This document shows positions 4,699 through 11,942 of a stretch of DNA of 12,039 bases, in pieces (positions within the stretch are counted from its first letter, which is position 1; each line of letters starts with the position of its first letter). The notes under the pieces are model-generated. The model worked only from the letters and a program-made list of their open reading frames with translations. It ran no database searches and was not told where the DNA came from. This DNA comes from Candidatus Levyibacteriota bacterium. Lineage in GTDB: Bacteria; Patescibacteriota; Microgenomatia; Levybacterales; UBA12049. The position numbers were made by a program, and so were the translations under genes. The stretch is from NCBI GenBank assembly GCA_016182225.1, contig JACOXV010000040.1:1-12039 (forward strand), in the 5' to 3' direction.

Positions 4699-7059
4699 TT
4701 ATAGTTGTGCGCGCTCCCCTATTAGAGATTCGATAACATTTACATCTTTTCCGTACTTAAGACGCGATAATTCTTTTATTAACTCAGAAACTCTTGGATT
4801 CATTATGGCTTTTTCTTTTCCTAAATCTTTTGTTGTATCCAAAGAAAATGGAGGAACGGGCTCTCCGTTAACTACGGTTCTCACATAAGCGTTGAATCGA
4901 TCAATATTTATAAGGTCTGCCTCTGTAAATGTAGGCTGGAATTCGTGCTGGAGATAATTCGCATCCGTTACTCCTACACGAAATGACGCTATTGTACCTA
5001 CGTTTCCAAAAATTGCGTTTTTAACCTCCTCCTCCATTTGTCCTATAAACTGATTAGCCACTATCAAATTCAGGCGATATTTCCTGGCTTCAGATAGAAT
5101 TTGAGCGAAGTCTGGTGTGGCAAAATTTTGGAACTCATCAACATAAAGAAAGAAGTCTCGTCTTTGATCCATAGGCATGTTTTGCCTGCTCATTGCCGCA
5201 ATAAGAATTTTAGGTACCAAAATAAGACCTAAAAAACTTGAATTTTCCTCGCCAATTTTTCCCTTTGACAGATTGATTAAGAGTATTTTTCCCTGATCCA
5301 TGGTTTCTCTGAAATCAAATGAGGATTTTGATTGTCCTATGATATTTCGCATCATTTTGTTCGTTACAAATCTACCAAACTTCGAAACAGTATAATCAAG
5401 GACTTCAGATTTATGGAAATCCGAAGTCTGCGCTATCTGGTCTGTCCAGTAGCGTCTCACGATGGGGTCTTGAACTTTGGGTAAAAGTTCCTGAACAAAG
5501 CGAGAATCTGTCATAACTCTTACTACCTCTATAAATGTGCTTCCCGGTTCAGACATCACAGTAAGCATTGCATTTCTTATACCGTGCTCAAACCTAGGCC
5601 CTATAATTCCCGTCTTATTTGGATCATATAGCTTATACATAAGATTTATGATTGATGAGACAACATAGTGTTTTTCTTCTTCTGTATTTGCCTCAAGCAT
5701 ATTTAGCCCCATTGGACGCTGAGTATCTGATGGATCAAAAAGTATTACATCTTCTGCCCGCTCTGGTGGAATAAGCTGTAAAACATCTTCGATAAGATCT
5801 CCGTGAGGATCAATCACTGCAACTCCTTGCCCTTCTTTTATATCCTGCATAATCATTTGCTTAAGAAGTTCTGATTTTCCTGTACCGGTTTTTCCTATGA
5901 TATACATATGGCGTTGTCTATCTTCTTTTCCCATATAAATTGGTCTAGATAACCCTCTATAAGTACTTTTACCAAGATATAGTCCGGATTCAGGAATGCT
6001 TGCAGGAGCAGGGGCTCTTTTCGCAGAGATCCAATGAATATGAGGGGTGGTTACTGCTTTATTTGGGAAATGAAAAATTGTTGCTATTTCCTCCGTTGTC
6101 AGAATTGACGGTGACCCTCTCATGGGTATGAATCTGAAGATAAAATCAGTCATAAACATTTTCTTAAAGCGGTCTTTTCCTTTTTTGAATGAATTTGCAC
6201 CTGTAAATTGGCTAAAACCATTAACAATATTATTAAGATGTGCCTCAGCAGATTCTTTAGTGCTTGAAGAAACAACAATTCTTATGATTGCTTCAAAGCC
6301 CGGCTTACCTACTTTATTTTCAATTCCCTCCAGCTCTTTTGCATCTGCGGAATATTTTGCAGTTTCTGGATTTGCCTCATTTTTCTTAGTTTTGGAAAGA
6401 TAAGTTTTTCCTAACTTTTTCCATTTATTATCAGCTGGTGCTATAAGAATCTGGATAGCCGCTCCTTCCCCTTCAGTCATTTTGGCAAGAGTAGAAGTGA
6501 TCGAAAGCAGTGGATCAGTTGGCAAATCTTTATAGACTTTTATAGGAAGGTAGTTACTGGACTTAAGCTTAAGCGATGCAAAAGCTACTTTTCCGCTCTC
6601 TGAGAAAATATTATAGTCATTACCCAAAACAAAACCGGATCTAAGAGAAGATCCCTCCTCAACTTCTTTTATTTCCGCATCGGGATAGGCTCCATTTATC
6701 TGCTTTTCTACGAAATCTCTATATTTATTTGGGACTGAAACATAAAACCTGATATCTCCGGGCATTCCTACTATTTCCAAGGAAATATTGGGCTGAAGCT
6801 TCATAAAAGAAAGTCTTCCACTCTTTCTTAGAGAAGCAAAAGAAGTTAAAAGCTGCTCTGTTGCGTCAATTTTTATTTCATTATCACGAGGAAGAGCAAC
6901 TTGCAAAAGCGTTGAATCCAAGGATTCTTTTTCTCTATTTCTGTGTTTATACCATAGAAAAAAAATATAAACTGAAACCATTAAGAATCCTGCTAATCCG
7001 GCAAGAAATATCAAGAGAAAAAAAACTGTAATAAAAATAGAAATTGGATCAAATAGCAT
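4699..7059 (-). CDS. Membrane-anchored VirD4/TraG-like type IV secretion ATPase
   Basis: A 786-residue protein. One or two hydrophobic segments at about residues 7-36 anchor it in the membrane, followed by a large N-terminal domain (~60-330) that I cannot assign. The C-terminal part is a RecA-fold ATPase: Walker A GKTGTGKS at 389-396, AVIDPHGD at 414-421 typical of the DUF87/TraG-type DNA-transport ATPases, Walker B LYVDEF with Asp641-Glu642, and a sensor-like region LIVANQF at 665-671. The family pumps DNA or protein substrates at the base of type IV secretion or conjugation machines. No other secretion genes are seen here, so a DNA-translocation or competence-related role is only an inference. 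The gene starts 3 nt after the stop of the upstream small ORF and has no Shine-Dalgarno site, so it is probably translationally coupled. Confidence 0.85.
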   Translation of the reverse strand: MLFDPISIFITVFFLLIFLAGLAGFLMVSVYIFFLWYKHRNREKESLDSTLLQVALPRDNEIKIDATEQLLTSFASLRKSGRLSFMKLQPNISLEIVGMPGDIRFYVSVPNKYRDFVEKQINGAYPDAEIKEVEEGSSLRSGFVLGNDYNIFSESGKVAFASLKLKSSNYLPIKVYKDLPTDPLLSITSTLAKMTEGEGAAIQILIAPADNKWKKLGKTYLSKTKKNEANPETAKYSADAKELEGIENKVGKPGFEAIIRIVVSSSTKESAEAHLNNIVNGFSQFTGANSFKKGKDRFKKMFMTDFIFRFIPMRGSPSILTTEEIATIFHFPNKAVTTPHIHWISAKRAPAPASIPESGLYLGKSTYRGLSRPIYMGKEDRQRHMYIIGKTGTGKSELLKQMIMQDIKEGQGVAVIDPHGDLIEDVLQLIPPERAEDVILFDPSDTQRPMGLNMLEANTEEEKHYVVSSIINLMYKLYDPNKTGIIGPRFEHGIRNAMLTVMSEPGSTFIEVVRVMTDSRFVQELLPKVQDPIVRRYWTDQIAQTSDFHKSEVLDYTVSKFGRFVTNKMMRNIIGQSKSSFDFRETMDQGKILLINLSKGKIGEENSSFLGLILVPKILIAAMSRQNMPMDQRRDFFLYVDEFQNFATPDFAQILSEARKYRLNLIVANQFIGQMEEEVKNAIFGNVGTIASFRVGVTDANYLQHEFQPTFTEADLINIDRFNAYVRTVVNGEPVPPFSLDTTKDLGKEKAIMNPRVSELIKELSRLKYGKDVNVIESLIGERAQL

Positions 7060-7062
7060 AGT

Positions 7063-7506
7063 TTAAGTTACTGGTTCTGGATTTAAGCTTTTTGGTCTCA
7101 ATATCTGTCTTAGGGCAACTTGTAATTTCCCTTTAAAAGAATCGCTTCTTGCATCTCTTATCTGATTCCTAAGCTGAGAAAGATTTAACGAACTAATCGA
7201 GTCAAAGCCACCAGAAGGTTCTGTTGGATGAGACGCATAGGCTCCTGAATTACTTATACCAGCCTGTTGTTGATCAGTTGTCAATCTAAAATCTTCAACT
7301 GCTCCAGGAGTTTGCTCAACATATTGCGAAACTTCAGTGGATATTCGAGGCTCTGGAATTTCGGCAACCGGTGCTATTTCTGAAACGGGAGCAGACTCTG
7401 CACCAAATTGACGAGATTCTTTGCCCCCTATAGTTATCGGTCCTATAACTGGGTCTTGGCCCGGAACAGGAGCTTTAATGGGATCTTCTTTCACTTGATC
7501 ATTCAT
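7063..7506 (-). CDS. Hypothetical proline-rich protein upstream of the ATPase
   Basis: 147 residues, no signal peptide or membrane segment. Residues 1-60 are acidic and rich in Pro, Ala and Glu, with repeated APV/PVxEI-type segments, and are probably disordered. Residues ~60-100 are Ser/Gly-rich. The tail from about 105 (SSLNLSQLRNQIRDAR, then GKLQVALRQILRPKS) is predicted to form basic amphipathic helices. The architecture suggests a flexible linker with a binding helix, perhaps an adaptor for the ATPase whose gene begins 3 nt downstream, but no family is recognised. The start at 7506 is supported by a promoter whose -10 box ends 6 nt before the ATG; there is no Shine-Dalgarno site. Confidence 0.7.
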   Translation of the reverse strand: MNDQVKEDPIKAPVPGQDPVIGPITIGGKESRQFGAESAPVSEIAPVAEIPEPRISTEVSQYVEQTPGAVEDFRLTTDQQQAGISNSGAYASHPTEPSGGFDSISSLNLSQLRNQIRDARSDSFKGKLQVALRQILRPKSLNPEPVT

Positions 7507-7512
7507 ATAACT

Positions 7513-7541
7513 ATGATACCATCTGGGGTAAAGTTAAACAA
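7513..7541 (-). promoter_or_regulatory. Leaderless-type promoter for the small ORF and ATPase operon
   Basis: On the minus strand TTGTTT (7541-7536), exactly 17 bp, TATCAT (7518-7513), then 6 nt to the ATG at 7506, so transcription would begin at about the start codon. It lies in the 36-nt gap after the upstream gene and gives the pair its own expression independent of the cobalamin-controlled operon. Confidence 0.5.
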
Positions 7542-7542
7542 T

Positions 7543-8697
7543 TTAATTTAGCAGTGGTTTTTCGTCAGAACAGGGGAATTTAAATCCGCAACCGCACTGT
7601 TTTGTTCGCTCTCCTGGAGCCTTTAGTGTTTCGTCTGCATACCACTTCTGGCAATCAGGACAGTGATAATGATTATCTTCTTTGCTTGCTCCGCAAGAAC
7701 AAACCTCTGTACCATCTGCCTTCATTCCAAACTCTGCAACAGAATATGGCATCAATCCCCCGTTTGTCATATTAAATCCAGCTGAAGCACCACATCCAGT
7801 CGTTACTTCTCTTACCATTCTCATCCCAAGAGCTCTAATCTCTTCTTCTCCCAAATCTTTTTCAAAAAGATTTACTTCTCCGCGTCTAATTTCCATCCAT
7901 TTATCATCTGCCCTATTAAGAATTGCGTTAAATGCTATTTTTTGCCATTCCAAATCATCCGATGCTAAAGCATTTATGTAGGAAATAATAAGCGGGGCGC
8001 AGGCTTTAATTATTTCTTTATATTCCTCTTCTGAAATATAATCGTGCTCCCTATGCATAAACTTATGAAGATCATCAGGGGTTTTAAACCTTGATGTATC
8101 AATTTGAATAGGATGCGAAAGAAAAAAAGCTGCATCCGCATTCTCCGGAACGTTAACACCAAATGACTTTGCCAAACTGACATATTCTTCATGACTTAAA
8201 GATGAACTATATCGTCTTGCTTCTATATAAATTCCTTTTTCATCCTGTTTTTTTATAAAAAAATCATAGAAATTATGCTGATAAGAAGATCCTTCTTCTC
8301 CTTTTTCAGAAATACTAAGATATGTCGTTCCAATCGGAATATCCGGGCTTACCAATCCGCCTTTTCCGTCACCACCGCTTTCGACATTTCCAAATCCCAC
8401 CACTTCTGCGTCTTCTCTTTCTCTATCAACTTTATTTCCTACCAATCGCCTGTGATTTCTTCCCCTTACCAAAACGTCCATAAATGGCTCGTTCATATTT
8501 TCTCCATAAATCATCCCATTTTTTATTTCGTAGCGAGTAGTACTTAGTAAAACATTAAACCGTTCGCCAATAAGTGTTTCTACTTGACGAGTTGTATAAC
8601 TATCCAGTGCCTTCCTTTTTTCAGTCTTGGGTTCAGGAGCCAAGCTTAAATTTCTATAGTCTCTCTGGTCAAAAGAATGTGTATATGCCTCAACCAT
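7543..8697 (-). CDS. Hypothetical protein with C-terminal zinc-binding Cys cluster
   Basis: 384 residues from the ATG at 8697, chosen because AAAAGG lies 5 nt upstream and the ATG is 2 nt after the adenosyltransferase stop; a TTG at 8715 would extend it by six residues into that gene. I recognise no family. The central part is mixed alpha/beta; around Ser-Tyr-Gln-His (SSYQHNFYDFF) and HREHDYISEEEY there are His and acidic residues that could bind metal, but no known motif. The last ~75 residues contain paired Cys (CSCGAS, HYHCPDC, QCGCGF, FPCSDE) that look like one or two zinc ribbons. It would be co-transcribed with the adenosyltransferase and so fall under the same riboswitch. No membrane segment is seen. 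Confidence 0.75.
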   Translation of the reverse strand: MVEAYTHSFDQRDYRNLSLAPEPKTEKRKALDSYTTRQVETLIGERFNVLLSTTRYEIKNGMIYGENMNEPFMDVLVRGRNHRRLVGNKVDREREDAEVVGFGNVESGGDGKGGLVSPDIPIGTTYLSISEKGEEGSSYQHNFYDFFIKKQDEKGIYIEARRYSSSLSHEEYVSLAKSFGVNVPENADAAFFLSHPIQIDTSRFKTPDDLHKFMHREHDYISEEEYKEIIKACAPLIISYINALASDDLEWQKIAFNAILNRADDKWMEIRRGEVNLFEKDLGEEEIRALGMRMVREVTTGCGASAGFNMTNGGLMPYSVAEFGMKADGTEVCSCGASKEDNHYHCPDCQKWYADETLKAPGERTKQCGCGFKFPCSDEKPLLN

Positions 8698-8699
8698 TT

Positions 8700-9275
8700 T
8701 TACCTTTTCTTCCAAATTTTTTCCCCTGGCCTGAGCTTGCCGAATGGCTTTTCCTTATGATTAACGTATCGGGCAAAAGTAAACATTAAATCAGATAGAC
8801 GATTCAAATAAATCAGGATATTTGGATCTATTTTTCCTTGTCCTGAGCTAGGCGTTGGACCTTTTTCCGAAACCTCAACAATTCTTCTTTCTGCCCGGCG
8901 AGTAACCGTTCTTGCTAAATGAAGATATGCACCTCCCTTTCCTCCTCCAGGTAATATGAAATTAGAAAGCTGTGGAAGTTTCTTCGTTAACTTATCAATG
9001 AGTCTTTCAAACTCTAAAATCCTTTCGGGAAGAAAATCAAGCGGCATAGGATGGGGGAAAGCTAAAGATCCTCCTATTTCAAAAAGGTCATTTTGTATTA
9101 TCTCAAGCTCTTTTTTTATTTTTCTGTTTTTGACAAACGCAGCACAAATCCCTAACACACTGTTAAGTTCATCCACTGTTCCCAAAGCTTCTATTCTTCT
9201 GTTAAATTTTGAAACTTTTGTTCCATCAAAAAGTGAGGTTTTCCCTTTATCTCCTTTTTTTGTATATATTGCCAT
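8700..9275 (-). CDS. pduO: PduO-type ATP:cob(I)alamin adenosyltransferase
   Basis: 191 residues. The enzyme transfers the adenosyl group of ATP to cob(I)alamin, making adenosylcobalamin, the cofactor of the NrdJ encoded upstream. The ATP-binding start YTKKGDKGKTSL (4-15), the helix LGTVDELNSVLG (31-42), the loop FILPGGGKGGAYLHLARTVTRRAERR (106-131) with Arg127, Glu129 and Arg130, and NRLSDLMFTFARY (158-170) are all family hallmarks. Shine-Dalgarno GAGAAGGA (9290-9283) lies 7 nt before the ATG, inside the 3' arm of the regulatory hairpin. Odd points: residues 140-148 (PTPSSGQGK) and 177-184 (PFGKLRPG) are extra relative to the usual pattern, and their DNA resembles the palindromic repeat at 9444-9487. 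Both are in frame, away from the catalytic motifs, so the enzyme should be active. Confidence 0.95.
   Translation of the reverse strand: MAIYTKKGDKGKTSLFDGTKVSKFNRRIEALGTVDELNSVLGICAAFVKNRKIKKELEIIQNDLFEIGGSLAFPHPMPLDFLPERILEFERLIDKLTKKLPQLSNFILPGGGKGGAYLHLARTVTRRAERRIVEVSEKGPTPSSGQGKIDPNILIYLNRLSDLMFTFARYVNHKEKPFGKLRPGEKIWKKR
8724..8747 (-). repeat. In-frame palindromic-repeat remnant near the adenosyltransferase C-terminus
   Basis: Minus-strand sequence TTCGGCAAGCTCAGG (8744-8730), encoding FGKLR, matches one half of the palindromic repeat (TTCGGC..TGCTCAGG at 9448-9463). It encodes residues 177-184 between NHKEK and EKIWKKR. Confidence 0.55.
8836..8858 (-). repeat. In-frame palindromic-repeat remnant inside the adenosyltransferase gene
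   Basis: Minus-strand CCAACG followed by GCTCAGGACAA, which parallels CCTTCG and GCTCAGGATAA of the palindrome at 9444-9487 with one gap. It encodes PTPSSGQGK (140-148), an extra loop between two conserved helices. Confidence 0.45.
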
Positions 9276-9278
9276 AAA

Positions 9279-9315
9279 AAAATCCTTCTCTGGGTAGGTT
9301 TCCGAGAAGGATTTT
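9279..9315 (-). terminator. Riboswitch expression platform: terminator-like hairpin masking the Shine-Dalgarno site
   Basis: On the minus strand a perfect 12-bp stem, AAAATCCTTCTC (9315-9304) with GAGAAGGATTTT (9290-9279), encloses a 13-nt loop and ends in a run of seven T (9282-9276) immediately before the ATG at 9275. The 3' arm contains the Shine-Dalgarno site GAGAAGGA. Formation of the stem would both favour termination and block ribosome binding. Confidence 0.85.
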
Positions 9316-9320
9316 GTAAT

Positions 9321-9420
9321 ATTTCAAAGCGAAATTCCTGATCCCGGGAACTTTAGAAAGAGTGGTTTTCCGACTATACGGTAGCGGCACTGTGAAGGTA
9401 TCAAACCTCGCTTACCCAAC
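9321..9420 (-). promoter_or_regulatory. Cobalamin riboswitch aptamer (compact, variant)
   Basis: Read on the minus strand. A closing helix pairs AAGCGA (9413-9408) with TCGCTT (9332-9327). Inside are a small hairpin AGGT/ACCT (9408-9405 with 9399-9396), a core CAGTGCCGCTACCGTA (9392-9377) resembling the CCCGCNACTGTA core of cobalamin riboswitches, an ACCACT (9366-9361) corresponding to the conserved GCCACT, and a B12 box GATCAGGAATTTCGC (9343-9329) keeping the central TCAGGA and the final GC. The distal helices of larger cobalamin riboswitches are absent, so it would be a compact class. The position between nrdJ and the adenosyltransferase, directly before the masking hairpin, strongly supports the call. 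No clear promoter precedes it, so read-through from nrdJ is likely. Confidence 0.75.
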
Positions 9421-9443
9421 CCTTTACTTTAAATTCTCAATTT

Positions 9444-9487
9444 ATCCTTCGGCTCTGCTCAGGATAACCCTGAGTTTTATCGAAGGG
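9444..9487. repeat. Imperfect palindromic repeat (REP-like) after nrdJ
   Basis: CCTTCG (9446-9451) pairs with CGAAGG (9481-9486) and CTCAGG (9458-9463) with CCTGAG (9469-9474), separated by unpaired 6-nt segments and a 5-nt loop. It abuts the nrdJ stop at 9488. The half-site TTCGNCNNNGCTCAGG resembles a palindromic repeat family I recall from many CPR and other bacterial genomes. No T run follows on the minus strand, so it is more an mRNA 3'-end stem than a classical terminator. Confidence 0.75.
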
Positions 9488-11938
9488 TTAGCATTCTGAA
9501 TATCCACATGCGTAGCATTTTCTACAGCCTTCTTCGTAGGCTAGACTAGCCGCTCCGCACGTTGGACAAATATCAAAAAGATTCGTGTCTGTCGATTTAT
9601 CTGAGCTAATAGCCTCTTTTATAGGAAGCTGCTGCAGGACCACAACTTCTTCTTTTACTTCTTCTTTTGCAACAACGAATGAAGAACCATTTGTATGACC
9701 ATTCAGCCCATTTCCATTTAGTCCATTCGAATGACCATTTGTCAGTAAATCACCGTTTGTCTTAGGCAGAGCATCTTCAACTACACCATTTACTTTAAAT
9801 TCGTAATGGCGTGCAAGAATTTTGGCTACTGCGTCCGGAAGAGAACCTATTCTATTTGCTCCAAAACCAACACTTCTCGCTCCTCCAATTCCTGTCAGCT
9901 GAGCTACTACTTGGCGGATTCTTTCTCTGGGCGAAAGAGTCCCGTTAAGCCTAAGATTTAAAGAAATCATTCTCCCTAACGCATCAGCCATTGCCGCTAC
10001 ATCAGACCCTGGTTTTCCAATGGTTATAAATACTTCAAAAGGCTCTTTATATTCATCGTGGTTAATGGTTATAAATGTTTTTCCTACAGGAGTCTCTATT
10101 TTATAAGTTACTCCCTCCATCATCATCGGTCTTCGAGCCTTAGGAACTTCCAGGGGAATTTGAGGTTTTTCTTCTTTTTTATCTTCAATTCTTTCCAAAA
10201 CCCCAAGCCTTGATCCGTCTCTCATATAAGTTATTCCTTTAAGACCTGCGTCATATGCCATTTCATAGAGCCTTTTAACATCATCTACTGTATGGTCTTT
10301 GGGAGCATTTACGGTTTTGGAAATTGACGAATCTATATATTCCTGGGCAACAGCCTGAACCCTCACATGCTCTTCGGGAGTTAAATCATTGGCGCCCACA
10401 AAATAATCGGGTTTTTCCTCATTTGGATGATCTTTTAACCATTCATTATAAAGTGGATGATAAACATTATCCTCTCTCCAGCCTTTATTGCCCTTATCTC
10501 GCCATCGCATTTTATAACTAAACTCATAAACAGGTTCAACGCCAGAAGAAACTCCGGATATAAGAGAAGTTGTCCCCGTTGGAGCAATTGTAAGCAAAAC
10601 CGCATTTCTAATTCCGTATTTAGCGATTTTATTTCTTATTTCTTTAGGCAATGCTTGAATGTGCCATCCTTTAAGATATTTTTCTTTATTAAACTTTGGG
10701 AAAGGACCTTTTTCGCGAGCTATCTCTGCTGATTCATCATATGCACTATTTCTAAGAGTTTCAAATATTTTCTTAAGAACTGGCATTGCTTCTTCCGATC
10801 CATATCTAAGCTTCATTTTTATCAGAGCATCCCCCAGACCCATAATTCCAAGTCCTGTGCGTCTTATGTCTTTTGCAACTTTTTCATTTTCTTTATAGAA
10901 ATAATATGTATCACCAATGACATTATCTAAAAATCTCATTGCAACTCTTACATCTTTTCCAAAATTATAATAGTCGAACTCTCCTTTTTTATCTACGTAA
11001 GCTGCTAAATTCATAGCTCCTAAATTACAAACTGCCCAAGGACCTAAGGGCTGTTCTCCACAAGGATTTGTAGCAATTAAGTTTTCGAAGTACCAAGTAT
11101 TACTTCTTTTATTACTCCTATCTAAGAAGTGGAGGCCTGGCTCGGCAGATCTCCAAGCTGCTTCACAAATCAAATCCCAGAGATATTTAGCTTTTACAGT
11201 TTTGTAGAGTTTTACTTTTCTTTTCTTCTTCTTCCACTCTTTTAAATCTCCTGTCCATTCTTTGTCATAATGGGGATCGTCAAGATCAGGAAATTCCAGA
11301 TTCCAATCTCCGTCTGTCTTTACGGCTTCCATGAAATCATCGGAAATACAAACTGAAAGATTTGCCCCACTTATTTTTGTAAGGTCCTGTTTTACTGTTA
11401 TAAACTCTTCGATATCCGGATGCCAGTCATGAAGCATAAGCATTGTAGCTCCACGTCTACTTCCACCCTGCTGGACTACATCATGGGTGGCATATGAGAA
11501 AAGACCTGCCCATGTAATAGGACCTGAAGAAAATCCATTTACTTTTTTTACTCTTGCCCCCCTGGGCCTCAGGGATGATAAATTTAAACCAACTCCTCCA
11601 GCTCTTGATTGAATTTCAACCAATTGCTTTAGTGACTCAATAATCTCTCCCCTGGAGTCTTTTGGAGATGGTATAACAAAACAGTTAAAATAAGTTACCT
11701 GAAAATCTGTTCCTGCTCCCGATAAAATTCTTCCTCCAGGAACAAATTTAAAATCATACATTGCGTCATAGAATTTTTTAGCCCACTTTTTTTGACGCGC
11801 TTTCTTTTCTTGCTTTGCAATTCCCCCTGCTACTCTCTTCCACATCTCCTCAGGAGTTTTTTCAATTGAGTTTCCCTCTTTATCTTTTAAAGAGTATCTG
11901 TCTAAAAATACTTTTTGTCTTACGCCGTCAAGTTTCAT
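9488..11938 (-). CDS. nrdJ: Adenosylcobalamin-dependent (class II) ribonucleotide reductase
   Basis: 816 residues. It reduces ribonucleotides to deoxyribonucleotides in the cytosol using the adenosylcobalamin radical. Catalytic features: redox pair Cys86 (FNCF) and Cys304 (AVCN), thiyl-radical Cys293 and Glu295 in NPCGEQ (291-296), and the phosphate-binding APTGTTS (452-458) followed by SGVEP. Cys293 and Cys304 are 11 residues apart as in Thermotoga NrdJ. There is no N-terminal ATP cone. The C-terminus holds a zinc ribbon, CPTC (791-794) with CRKC (805-808), and further Cys811 and Cys816 that probably shuttle electrons to the active site. Between the catalytic part and the ribbon, residues 728-752 are an Asn-Gly-rich linker with repeats of NGHSNG type. 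No Shine-Dalgarno site or convincing promoter precedes the ATG; a heptamer array lies there instead. Confidence 0.97.
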   Translation of the reverse strand: MKLDGVRQKVFLDRYSLKDKEGNSIEKTPEEMWKRVAGGIAKQEKKARQKKWAKKFYDAMYDFKFVPGGRILSGAGTDFQVTYFNCFVIPSPKDSRGEIIESLKQLVEIQSRAGGVGLNLSSLRPRGARVKKVNGFSSGPITWAGLFSYATHDVVQQGGSRRGATMLMLHDWHPDIEEFITVKQDLTKISGANLSVCISDDFMEAVKTDGDWNLEFPDLDDPHYDKEWTGDLKEWKKKKRKVKLYKTVKAKYLWDLICEAAWRSAEPGLHFLDRSNKRSNTWYFENLIATNPCGEQPLGPWAVCNLGAMNLAAYVDKKGEFDYYNFGKDVRVAMRFLDNVIGDTYYFYKENEKVAKDIRRTGLGIMGLGDALIKMKLRYGSEEAMPVLKKIFETLRNSAYDESAEIAREKGPFPKFNKEKYLKGWHIQALPKEIRNKIAKYGIRNAVLLTIAPTGTTSLISGVSSGVEPVYEFSYKMRWRDKGNKGWREDNVYHPLYNEWLKDHPNEEKPDYFVGANDLTPEEHVRVQAVAQEYIDSSISKTVNAPKDHTVDDVKRLYEMAYDAGLKGITYMRDGSRLGVLERIEDKKEEKPQIPLEVPKARRPMMMEGVTYKIETPVGKTFITINHDEYKEPFEVFITIGKPGSDVAAMADALGRMISLNLRLNGTLSPRERIRQVVAQLTGIGGARSVGFGANRIGSLPDAVAKILARHYEFKVNGVVEDALPKTNGDLLTNGHSNGLNGNGLNGHTNGSSFVVAKEEVKEEVVVLQQLPIKEAISSDKSTDTNLFDICPTCGAASLAYEEGCRKCYACGYSEC

Positions 11939-11942
11939 AAGT

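Noticed and set aside
8698..8715. TTG start at 8715 for the Cys-rich protein
   Set aside because: The ATG at 8697 has a Shine-Dalgarno-like AAAAGG 5 nt upstream and avoids overlap with the adenosyltransferase gene.
8956..9297. Plus-strand open frame of 113 codons
   Set aside because: Antisense to the conserved adenosyltransferase gene and its riboswitch hairpin; no ribosome site or promoter.
9444..9487. Palindrome after nrdJ as a rho-independent terminator
   Set aside because: No T run follows on the minus strand; read-through into the riboswitch is more likely.
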